NCBI GenBank assembly: GCA_900550345.1
Contig: URRX01000093.1
Coordinates: forward strand, 1-5,413
From: an uncultured Anaerococcus sp.
Lineage (GTDB): Bacteria > Bacillota > Clostridia > Tissierellales > Peptoniphilaceae
DNA: 5,413 nt
Direction of reading: 5' to 3'
Part shown: piece by piece, positions 1-5,413 of the stretch
Numbering within the stretch: the stretch's first letter is position 1
How the letters are laid out: each line of letters opens with the position of its first letter
Notes under the pieces: generated by a model
Database searches by the model: none
Seen by the model: only the letters and a program-made list of their open reading frames with translations
What the model was told of the DNA's origin: nothing
Program-made: the position numbers and the translations under genes

Positions 1-84
1 GGAAATTTAAATAACAATATGAAAAACAAAATATTTTATAAAAATTAAGATAAACAAAAATAATAAATTAAAAAAATAAATGGG

Positions 85-90
85 TATAAA
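85..90 (+). promoter_or_regulatory. Possible -10 element for the dehydrogenase gene
   Basis: A TATAAA hexamer lies about 35 bases before the start codon at 126, in a very AT-rich leader. No convincing -35 box is visible 16-18 bases upstream, and in sequence this AT-rich such hexamers arise by chance. The gene must have a promoter here or further upstream. This is the best candidate I see, but it is weak. The rest of positions 1-125 shows no gene or clear structure. Confidence 0.3.
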
Positions 91-125
91 TAAAAAAGAG
101 ATTAAAAGTTATAAAGGAGAATAAA

Positions 126-1079
126 ATGAATATAAAAAACGTAACTGTTGCTGGCGGTGGAGTACTAGGTGCTCAAATAGCTTATATAACAGCATTTCAT
201 GGATATAATGTAACCATTTGGGGAAGAAGCGAAGGTTCTATTGAAAGAATTAAACCAAGAATTGAAAGATTACACAATATTTTTTCAAAGGAATTAGAAA
301 TAGCTCCTTCATATATAGGAGAGGAAAATCCAGATTATCCTAGATCATTTTTCAATGACAAAAGCGAAATTACTGAAGAAAAAATTGAAGAGTTAAAAAA
401 TGTAAATGACAAAATTTACAAAGATATGAAATACACTACTGATCTTGATGAGGCTTTTTCAAATGCAGATTTAGTTATCGAAGCAATTGCTGAAATTGTA
501 GATGAGAAAAAAGCATTTTACGAAAAAATTTCATCTCACTTAAAAGAAGATACTATAGTAGTTTCAAATTCATCCACTCTTCTACCTTCACAATTTAGTG
601 AATATACAAAAAGAGAAGATAAATTTTTAAACCTACACTTTGCAAATAACATTTGGAGACAAAATGTTGCAGAGGTAATGAAACATGATAAAACAAGCGA
701 AGAATCTTTTGAAAGTGTGGTAGAATTTGCTAAATCAATTGGAATGTATCCAGCAATCCTTAAAAAAGAACAACCAGGATACATTTTAAATTCACTTTTA
801 GTTCCACTACTAGATTCAGCTTTAATGCTTTATGGAGCAGATATTGCTGAACCAAAAGATATAGATATGGATTGGAAGATAGGAACAGGAGCACCAAAAG
901 GTCCTTTTGAAATAATAGATATAGTTGGAATTACAACAGTAATAAATATAACAAAAGCAAGTCCAAAAGCAAAAGATCCAAGCTCACCATTAGCAAAAGC
1001 TGTTAAAAAACTAGAAGAAAGAGCCGAAAAAGGTCTTAAAGGAGTAGAATCTGGCGAAGGATTTTACAAATATAAATAA
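126..1079 (+). CDS. 3-hydroxyacyl-CoA dehydrogenase-like NAD(P)-dependent oxidoreductase
   Basis: A 317-residue cytosolic protein of the 3-hydroxyacyl-CoA dehydrogenase family, whose members interconvert 3-hydroxyacyl-CoA and 3-ketoacyl-CoA. Residues 1-190 form the Rossmann domain with the glycine loop GGGVLG (10-15). Residues 215-317 form the helical C-terminal 3HCDH domain (PGYILNSLLVP, then GAPKGPFEIIDIVG). The catalytic set is recognisable: Ser149/150 in SNSS, His171 in NLHFANN, Glu183 in VAEVM and Asn222. The His-to-Glu spacing of 12 residues matches the classical enzyme. The segment around residues 55-103 is longer than in the roughly 280-residue butyrate-pathway Hbd proteins, so this is a divergent branch and I give no symbol. 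Where classical enzymes carry an acidic residue after the second beta strand, this one has Gly33-Arg34, which could favour NADPH. The start is supported by an AAAGGAGA ribosome site at 113-120. The gene stands alone between its leader and a strong terminator, so it is probably monocistronic. Family is certain; substrate is not. Confidence 0.9.
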   Translation: MNIKNVTVAGGGVLGAQIAYITAFHGYNVTIWGRSEGSIERIKPRIERLHNIFSKELEIAPSYIGEENPDYPRSFFNDKSEITEEKIEELKNVNDKIYKDMKYTTDLDEAFSNADLVIEAIAEIVDEKKAFYEKISSHLKEDTIVVSNSSTLLPSQFSEYTKREDKFLNLHFANNIWRQNVAEVMKHDKTSEESFESVVEFAKSIGMYPAILKKEQPGYILNSLLVPLLDSALMLYGADIAEPKDIDMDWKIGTGAPKGPFEIIDIVGITTVINITKASPKAKDPSSPLAKAVKKLEERAEKGLKGVESGEGFYKYK

Positions 1080-1089
1080 AAATAAGTAA

Positions 1090-1140
1090 AAATTCTCTTA
1101 ACCTATACTTTAATTTCTAGGTTAAGAGAATTTATTTTTA
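1090..1140 (+). terminator. Rho-independent terminator of the dehydrogenase gene
   Basis: Positions 1090-1105 and 1118-1133 form a perfect 16-bp inverted repeat (arm AAATTCTCTTAACCTA) around a 12-base loop. It is followed by a T-rich tail to 1139 and begins 11 bases after the stop codon. It separates the dehydrogenase from the downstream operon. Confidence 0.88.
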
Positions 1141-1150
1141 TAAATATTTT

Positions 1151-1175
1151 ATACTTGACTAATTTAGTCAGGATT
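1151..1175. promoter_or_regulatory. IscR-like (Rrf2 family) operator overlapping the -35 box
   Basis: A perfect 7-bp inverted repeat around one base, TGACTAA-T-TTAGTCA (1156-1170), lies within a longer site. As I recall it, the E. coli type 1 IscR consensus has half-sites ATASYYGACT and AGTCRRSTAT around the 5-base core RWWWY. Aligned from 1151, this site matches 23 of those 25 positions; the two mismatches are at 1173 and 1174. It covers the -35 hexamer and most of the spacer, so a bound protein should block RNA polymerase. The match is seen directly. That an IscR-type protein binds here is inference, because no regulator gene is in the window. Confidence 0.6.
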
Positions 1176-1182
1176 GTATAAT
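1155..1182 (+). promoter_or_regulatory. Sigma-A-type promoter of the T-box operon
   Basis: TTGACT (1155-1160) and TATAAT (1177-1182) are separated by 16 bases. The -10 is a perfect consensus and the -35 has one mismatch. Transcription should start near 1189, about 20 bases before the first T-box helix. It is the only strong promoter between the upstream terminator and the operon. Confidence 0.82.
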
Positions 1183-1208
1183 TAGTTTTGTAATATTAAT
1201 GACGTAAA

Positions 1209-1489
1209 AAAGAAGAGAACATAAAAAACACTTATTACAGAGAAAGTCTAGAAAGCTGAGATAGACTATAAGATATTTATGTTTATGCATCTTTGAGTCT
1301 TATTGGCGAAAAAAGTAGTCAATAACAGGTGCGCCTGTTATAGCGCTAGGAGTTGTTAGACTCCGATTAAAGTAATAACTTAATTTTTTAAGTTAAACTT
1401 TATTTAATGAGGCTTTTTATTTAAAAATAAAAAGTGAATAAAGGTGGAAACACGGTAACTCGTCCTTTTTGAGGGACGGGATTTTTTTT
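1209..1489 (+). promoter_or_regulatory. T-box riboswitch, probably tRNA-Cys responsive
   Basis: A complete T-box leader controlling the downstream M20/transporter operon by tRNA-dependent antitermination. Stem I starts with AAAGA (1209-1213) paired to TCTTT (1290-1294). The specifier loop comes next (1214-1217 opposite 1284-1289), then the 8-bp helix 1218-1225/1276-1283. Its distal part is the helix 1245-1250/1262-1267, enclosing a GCTGAGA-containing terminal loop, preceded by CAGAGA. The loop strand UAUGCA gives the specifier UGC (Cys, 1286-1288), followed by the usual purine. Further hairpins lie at 1322-1341 (8 bp, tetraloop) and 1349-1364. The antiterminator pairs 1440-1444 with 1464-1468 and 1452-1454 with 1461-1463, leaving the canonical 7-base bulge UGGAAAC (1445-1451). 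Its UGGA complements UCCA, which fits the U73 discriminator of tRNA-Cys. Reading the specifier one base earlier would give AUG, but tRNA-Met has A73 and would need UGGU. Uncharged tRNA-Cys should therefore switch the operon on. Confidence 0.93.
1459..1489 (+). terminator. T-box regulated terminator
   Basis: CTCGTCC (1459-1465) pairs with GGACGGG (1474-1480) with one T-G wobble, extended inward by T-G and T-A pairs at 1466/1473 and 1467/1472. A run of eight T follows (1482-1489). Its 5' arm contains 1461-1468, the 3' strand of the antiterminator, so the two structures are mutually exclusive as in standard T-boxes. Confidence 0.92.
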
Positions 1490-1529
1490 ACTCATTTTTA
1501 TTATCTCAAAAACGAAAGGAGATAAAAAT

Positions 1530-2753
1530 ATGATTAACAAAGAAGAACTTAGTATTAGCACAAAAGATATCAAAAAAAAGGCAAAAGAAAACCTAGCTTA
1601 TGGTAAGGCTATTAGAAATTATTTACACACTTACCCAGAACAATCTAACAAAGAATACAAAACAAGTAGATTTTTACAAAATGAATTAAAAAAAAATGGA
1701 ATATAAAATCATAAAAATTCCAAATAAAAATTCATTTCTTGCCCTACTTGATAGTGGAAAATTTGGAAAAACTGTTGGCTTTAGAAGTGATATGGATGCT
1801 CTAAAAATTTTAGAAGATTCTAATAATCTAAGCCAAAAAAGAGAGGTTGTTTCAAAAAATAAGGGTCTAATGCATGCTTGCGGTCACGATGTACACATGG
1901 CCATTGCCTTAACTTCTGCAAAAATTCTTAAAGATTATAAGGATATTTTAAAAGGAAAAATTTACTTTATATTCGAACAAGCTGAAGAAACTTGCCAAGG
2001 TGTAGGAGATGTAATATCTTTTATAAAAGATAAAAACATAAGCTTTGATGCAATTTACGGCAATCATGTCGATCCAAGTCTTGATATTGAAAAATTTTCT
2101 ATAAATGATGGGATAATCCAAGCAGGAAGCATGGGATTTGATGTTTATATTTATGGAAAAGGTGGACATGGTTCAAGACCTGACCTTTCCAAATCACCAA
2201 TTCAAGCCTTAGTTAAAATTATTGATAATCTAGAAAGTCTATGGCTATCAGAATTTGATCCTAGAGATAATATTTCCCTATCAATTGGATCAATAAATGC
2301 TGGTTCAGCTCCAAATATTATTGCTGACAAGGCAAACTTTAAGGGGACTGCCAGATTTATAAAAGATGAAACAGGAGAAAAAGCCCTCGATCTTTTTAAA
2401 AATATTGTAGAAAATACCGCAAAACTATATTCTTCTAAGGTTAATTTTAACGATTATACAAAAATCGTAACCTATCCTACAATTAATGATGAAAACTCGC
2501 AAAGCTTTCTAGAAATGTAGCAAATAGTTTATTTGAAAATTCCATTGTAGATAAAAAAATGTCTTTTGGATCTGAAACATTTTCAGCCTATTCAAATATA
2601 GCACCCTCAATATTTGTAGAGCTTCGCATAAAAAACAAAAAATATGGATCAGGATCAAATATTCACACCAAAAATTTTGACCTTGACCCTAATGTAATCT
2701 ACTACGCATCATCACTTTTAAGCACTTTCGCTTTTGAAATTTTAACAAAATAA
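1530..2753 (+). pseudogene. M20 family peptidase/amidohydrolase, broken by two frameshifts
   Basis: A three-piece reading frame for a metal-dependent M20 (M20D-like) N-acyl-amino-acid hydrolase or peptidase. Piece 1 (1530-1706, 58 residues; ribosome site AAAGGAGA at 1515-1522) carries the N-terminal helix region ending LKKNGI. Piece 2 (from about 1696 to 2520) carries SDMDAL, HACGHD, AEE, GNHVDP and GGHGSRP. Piece 3 (open in frame from 2493, ending 2753) carries GSETFSAY and the C-terminal SNIHTKNF. The first shift lies at or just after an A9 run (1688-1696), the second near 2508. They are opposite, so the total span is in frame and would give about 407 residues, normal for the family. All expected metal ligands survive across the pieces: Cys62, His64, Glu98 and His124 of piece 2, and the His of piece 3 encoded at 2664-2666. 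Cysteine T-box control and the transporter 13 bases downstream suggest release of cysteine from an N-acyl or similar conjugate. It could be a recent pseudogene, a slippage-rescued gene, or an assembly artefact. Confidence 0.85.
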
Positions 2754-2766
2754 TAAAGGAGTATAT

Positions 2767-4053
2767 ATGAAATTTTTAACATTATTTATAGGTCTTATAC
2801 TTTTCTACCTATTAGGACTTATGAAAAAGAAGGGAATATCCTTTGGAATGAGGGTGATTTCCGGATCAATTTTAGGAATAATTCTTGGATTTTTCTTTAA
2901 AGAAAGTACAGAATATATAGGAGTTTTTGGTAGAATTTATGCAAATTTGCTATTTTCTATGGTTATACCTCTCTTACTTGAATCAGTAATAAAAATCGTG
3001 ATATCAACAGAAAATTTAGCAAATCTTAGATCAATGGGACTAAAGACAATTGGAGTTTTGAGCCTTCACAATGTCCTAGGTTCATCAATAGGACTTATAC
3101 TTGCTGTAATATTTAAAATAGGAAAAGACGCTAATATTCCTATAACAAAATCAAGCGAAGTAAAAGAAGTTCCAGGATTTGCAGATGCTTTTGTAAACTT
3201 CTTTCCAAAAAATATAGTCCTAGACGCATCAGAAGGATCTGTAATCCCAATAATAGTATTTGCAGTTCTAATTGGACTTGCTATTCTTCAACTAATAGAA
3301 AGAGGAAAAGAAAAAGAAGTTAAACCCTTTGTGGATTTTATAGAATCTTTTTCTGAAATAATATTTAGACTAATAGGATTTATAACAGACTTTACCCCTT
3401 ATGCTGTATTATCTTTATTAGCAAATTCAATAGGAAATATAGACTACACAGCAGTTAAACCACTTTTATTCATTCTAATATTAACCTACGTGGCATCAGT
3501 ATTCCATTCATATATAACAACAGGAGCTCTATTAGCAATACTTGCAAAACTTAACCCATTTAAATTTTTCAAGAAAAATTGGCCGGTTCAAGCAATAGGA
3601 TTTACAACCCAATCATCAGTTGGTTCAATTGCCGCAAACATTGAAAACCTAACAGAAAATATGGGAGTAAGTCAAAAAATAGCTTCCTTCGTTGCACCAA
3701 TGGGAGCAACAATGGGAATGCCAGGATGTGCAGGATTTTGGCCAGTAATGTCAGCCCTATTAACAGCAAACGTACTTGGAATAAACTATAAAATATCAGA
3801 TTATATAATGCTAATATTTGTAGCCTTATTAGTTTCACTTGGAACAGTAGGAGTACCGGGAACAGCAACAATAACAACAACAGCAGTTTTTGCTGCAATG
3901 GGACTTCCAGTAGAAATGGTAGTAATCCTATCACCAATCTCATCACTTGCAGATATGGGAAGAACAGCAACAAATGTAACAGCAGCTGCATCATCAGCCT
4001 TGATAGTTGCTGCAAATGAAAAAGAAATAGACAGAGACACTTACAACAAATAA
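2767..4053 (+). CDS. DAACS-family amino acid:cation symporter, probable cystine importer (TcyP-like)
   Basis: A 428-residue membrane protein of the dicarboxylate/amino acid:cation symporter family, which imports amino acids using ion gradients. Hydrophobic segments fill the N-terminal half. The transport core follows in normal order: hairpin 1 TTQSSVGS (280-287), GATMGMPGCAG (313-323) in place of the glutamate-carrier GATINMDGTA, hairpin 2 GTVGVPGTAT (359-368), and the final helix DMGRTATNV (396-404). Asp396, Arg399 and Asn403 correspond to the GltPh substrate-binding residues 394, 397 and 401. The sodium-site aspartate 405 of GltPh is Ala407 here, and NMDGT has become GMPGC. From memory, a GC in that position is typical of cystine carriers (TcyP, YdjN), which fits the cysteine T-box upstream. 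Ribosome site AAAGGAG (2756-2761) lies five bases before ATG and 13 bases after the M20 stop is the start codon, so the genes are co-transcribed. Family is firm; cystine as substrate is inference. Another neutral or thiol amino acid is possible. Confidence 0.92.
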   Translation: MKFLTLFIGLILFYLLGLMKKKGISFGMRVISGSILGIILGFFFKESTEYIGVFGRIYANLLFSMVIPLLLESVIKIVISTENLANLRSMGLKTIGVLSLHNVLGSSIGLILAVIFKIGKDANIPITKSSEVKEVPGFADAFVNFFPKNIVLDASEGSVIPIIVFAVLIGLAILQLIERGKEKEVKPFVDFIESFSEIIFRLIGFITDFTPYAVLSLLANSIGNIDYTAVKPLLFILILTYVASVFHSYITTGALLAILAKLNPFKFFKKNWPVQAIGFTTQSSVGSIAANIENLTENMGVSQKIASFVAPMGATMGMPGCAGFWPVMSALLTANVLGINYKISDYIMLIFVALLVSLGTVGVPGTATITTTAVFAAMGLPVEMVVILSPISSLADMGRTATNVTAAASSALIVAANEKEIDRDTYNK

Positions 4054-4091
4054 AATAAATAATTTAAAAATAAAAACTCGATAAGCTACAT

Positions 4092-4109
4092 TGAACTGAA
4101 CCCTAAATA
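4092..4109 (+). repeat. Possible IS3-family terminal repeat remnant
   Basis: TGAACTGAACCCTAAATA resembles the TG(A/T)ACTG..CCC ends typical of IS3-family (IS150-type) insertion sequences. No partner end and no transposase are visible within the window, so at most this is a solo scar. The resemblance is short and judged from memory. Confidence 0.2.
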
Positions 4110-4143
4110 TTACAAATAAATCTATTTATAATAAATAAAAGCA

Positions 4144-4182
4144 AGCCTTAGAAAATAAATTATAATATCTAGGGCTAGTTTT
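4144..4182 (+). terminator. Terminator of the M20/transporter operon
   Basis: AGCCTTAGA (4144-4152) pairs with TCTAGGGCT (4168-4176), nine pairs with one T-G wobble, around an AT-rich 15-base loop. A short TTTT run follows (4179-4182). The T-tract is brief, so termination may be incomplete, but it is the best candidate after the transporter stop. Confidence 0.6.
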
Positions 4183-4379
4183 AATAAAAAATCAATCAAT
4201 TTTCAAATATATCTAGTTAAAATAAAATATTAACTCAATTATATTCGTTTTTAAATTAAGGTTTTAAATAAGCTAAAAATTTAATATGAAATCGGCTGCA
4301 AATTTTCATGAAAATTTAACAGTTTATTAAAGTTGTGTAAAATTGAGACAAGCTCCATTCCTATGGGAATGAATAAACA

Positions 4380-4402
4380 TTGATACATAAAAAATGTATC
4401 AA
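4380..4402 (-). terminator. Hairpin, possible terminator of the lipoprotein gene
   Basis: TTGATACAT (4380-4388) and ATGTATCAA (4394-4402) form a perfect 9-bp stem with an AAAAA loop, 78 bases past the lipoprotein stop on the minus strand. On that strand the following bases are TGTTTATT, only a weak U-tract, and the stem is AT-rich. Termination is plausible but not assured. Confidence 0.35.
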
Positions 4403-4479
4403 CCCATACCCTTTAATCAGGATTTAGGTTGGTACACAAAAATATTTACATACACCTATTTACAGACACAGTTTATATT

Positions 4480-5397
4480 CTATCTATCATCAATAGAAAT
4501 TGGATCCAAAAAGAATAGTAAGTTATCTTCATTAAATATACCAACCTTAGCTTTAACTCTAACATTCTTACCCATACTAATTCCCTCAGAAGTTAAACCC
4601 ATATCATATCTATTTACATTATCAAATTTAAAAGATGGACCTCTTTGAATATCAGGGTCATAATCTCCTCCACCAATCAACACATCATATCGAGTGTTAT
4701 AAACTTTACCACTATTAGTAATATGATTTTCTACATAAGTTATGCAACCATCAAATTCAATAATCCTATCTCGATATTTTTCAGCAAAGACTTTTATTGA
4801 AGGGTCTGCTTCATCCTTCAATAGCAACAAATTTTTTAAATCATCACAATTTTTGACCGTTAAAATCTCTTTATCAATATTAGGCTTTTCCTCTTCAACT
4901 TTTTTTGCAACTGGTTCTTTCTTTTCAACGGATTCCGTTTTATTATCTATAGATGCATTGCTATTACTTTTATCATTATTTTCTTCTTCATAATTCTCTT
5001 TTTCAATTTCTATTCTATCACTATGATTTGATATTAAAAATTGGAATTTTTCACTATCACTGACGTAAAAATCGTCCTCACCCTTGATTTTTTCATCTTC
5101 ACAATTAACTATCTTTAAATTATGATTATTTTCTTCAAGTTCTAAAGTATATTCTTCTACATCACCATTTTTAATGGTACCTTGCTCAACTCCATCAATA
5201 AACACTTTGACATCATATTTACTAAAAATTATGTTCTCTGTACTTTTCACCTTAATAATTACTTGATATTTTGGTTTAATATTAGATTCATCACTTATAT
5301 CACTATCTACTTCTGAATTTTTACATGACACTAGGATAAAATTAAATATAAAAATAAAAATCAAAGCAAATTTTAGTCCTTTAAATTTTCTTTCCAT
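4480..5397 (-). CDS. DUF4839-containing lipoprotein with PEGA-like segment
   Basis: A 305-residue predicted lipoprotein. Residues 1-25 are a signal peptide: a basic start (ERKFKGLK), a hydrophobic stretch rich in Phe and Ile, and lipobox LVSC with Cys25 as lipidation site. It should be anchored to the outer face of the membrane. Residues 44-98 (YQVIIKVKS... DVKVFIDGVEQGTI... LEENNHNLKIVN) look like a PEGA-type beta domain, seen in many surface proteins. Residues 133-176 are a low-complexity linker rich in Glu, Lys, Asn and Ser. Residues 178-302 resemble the DUF4839 domain, with FAEKYRDRIIEFDG, the Tyr-Asp-Val-Leu-Ile-Gly-Gly-Gly-Asp stretch, GPSFKFDNVN and a closing VRVKAKVGIFNEDNLLFFLDP. Its function is unknown; the shape suggests a small beta-barrel (OB-like). 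A start at 5397 fits AGAGGA (5402-5407) four bases upstream. The gene converges on the transporter and appears unrelated to it. Its promoter lies outside the window. Confidence 0.85.
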   Translation of the reverse strand: MERKFKGLKFALIFIFIFNFILVSCKNSEVDSDISDESNIKPKYQVIIKVKSTENIIFSKYDVKVFIDGVEQGTIKNGDVEEYTLELEENNHNLKIVNCEDEKIKGEDDFYVSDSEKFQFLISNHSDRIEIEKENYEEENNDKSNSNASIDNKTESVEKKEPVAKKVEEEKPNIDKEILTVKNCDDLKNLLLLKDEADPSIKVFAEKYRDRIIEFDGCITYVENHITNSGKVYNTRYDVLIGGGDYDPDIQRGPSFKFDNVNRYDMGLTSEGISMGKNVRVKAKVGIFNEDNLLFFLDPISIDDR

Positions 5398-5401
5398 AGA
5401 A

Positions 5402-5407
5402 TCCTCT
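5402..5407 (-). promoter_or_regulatory. Ribosome binding site of the lipoprotein gene
   Basis: On the minus strand AGAGGA lies four bases before the ATG at 5395-5397. The spacing is slightly short, but it supports this start, which also gives a proper signal peptide. Confidence 0.65.
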
Positions 5408-5413
5408 TATATT

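Larger units (their letters stand above)
4054..4479. other. Non-coding region between convergent genes
   Basis: About 426 bases with no supportable gene, lying between the 3' ends of the transporter and the lipoprotein. It contains an operon terminator (4144-4182), an IS3-end-like stretch (4092-4109) and two adjacent hairpins (4356-4371 and 4380-4402). The remainder is plain AT-rich sequence. I see no tRNA, CRISPR repeat or conserved RNA in it. Confidence 0.7.

Noticed and set aside
1151..1175. CymR-type cysteine repressor site
   Set aside because: CymR is also an Rrf2 protein linked to cysteine, but the GACT/AGTC half-sites fit the IscR motif much better than the CymR motif as I remember it. 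It is not excluded, since Rrf2 proteins are related.
1284..1288. Methionine specifier (AUG, 1285-1287) for the T-box
   Set aside because: The base after AUG would be C, whereas the specifier is normally followed by a purine. The bulge UGGA does not match the A73 discriminator of tRNA-Met. UGC satisfies both.
1696..2520. Treating the middle M20 fragment as an independent short enzyme starting at 1696
   Set aside because: There is no ribosome binding site before that ATG, the N-terminal family segment lies directly upstream in another frame, and the C-terminal metal-ligand segment lies directly downstream in another.
3602..4040. Minus-strand open frames of 137 and 79 residues opposite the transporter
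   Set aside because: They are shadows of a strongly supported membrane protein gene. The translations are Leu-rich or Ala/Thr-rich low-complexity sequence without a ribosome site or family motifs.
4319..4480. IS256-like terminal sequence around TTGTGTAAAATTGAGAC, with a related-looking stretch near 4436-4475
   Set aside because: The resemblance is loose, no matched inverted pair or transposase fragment is seen, and AT-rich sequence gives such partial likeness by chance.
4394..4993. Plus-strand open frames opposite the lipoprotein gene
   Set aside because: They overlap the lipoprotein's coding sequence on the other strand. Their Ser/Leu/Phe-rich translations show no family features.

Overview
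The window is AT-rich, with A-rich ribosome binding sites of the AAAGGAG type and low-GC codon use. It carries a T-box leader, and T-box leaders are almost confined to Firmicutes and a few Gram-positive relatives. Together with a Gram-positive-style lipoprotein, this suggests a low-GC anaerobic Firmicute. Peptoniphilaceae (Anaerococcus or Peptoniphilus type) is my best guess, an inference from general appearance rather than from a marker gene.

Layout. (1) Positions 126-1079 hold a single-gene unit for a short 3-hydroxyacyl-CoA dehydrogenase-like protein, closed by a strong 16-bp-stem terminator. (2) Positions 1151-1489 hold a dense control region. It has a sigma-A-type promoter whose -35 lies inside an IscR-like (Rrf2 family) palindrome, followed by a complete T-box riboswitch. 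The probable specifier UGC and the UGGA acceptor-binding bulge both point to tRNA-Cys. (3) Positions 1530-2753 hold an M20 family peptidase/amidohydrolase reading frame broken by two opposite frameshifts. (4) Positions 2767-4053 hold an intact DAACS-family symporter that resembles cystine carriers (TcyP/YdjN type) more than glutamate carriers. (5) Positions 4054-4479 are non-coding, with a terminator, two other hairpins and a possible insertion-sequence scar. (6) Positions 4480-5397, on the minus strand, hold a lipoprotein with a PEGA-like segment and a C-terminal DUF4839-like domain.

How it fits together. The T-box, the M20 gene and the transporter form one operon. I infer a cysteine-supply unit: the transporter would import cystine or a related thiol amino acid, and the M20 enzyme would release cysteine from an N-acylated or peptide-like conjugate. 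Transcription would continue through the leader when tRNA-Cys is uncharged. The IscR-like operator would add a second input, iron-sulfur cluster status, which makes sense because cysteine is the sulfur donor for cluster assembly. Substrate and regulator are inferences. The T-box architecture, the palindrome and the two frameshifts are directly visible.
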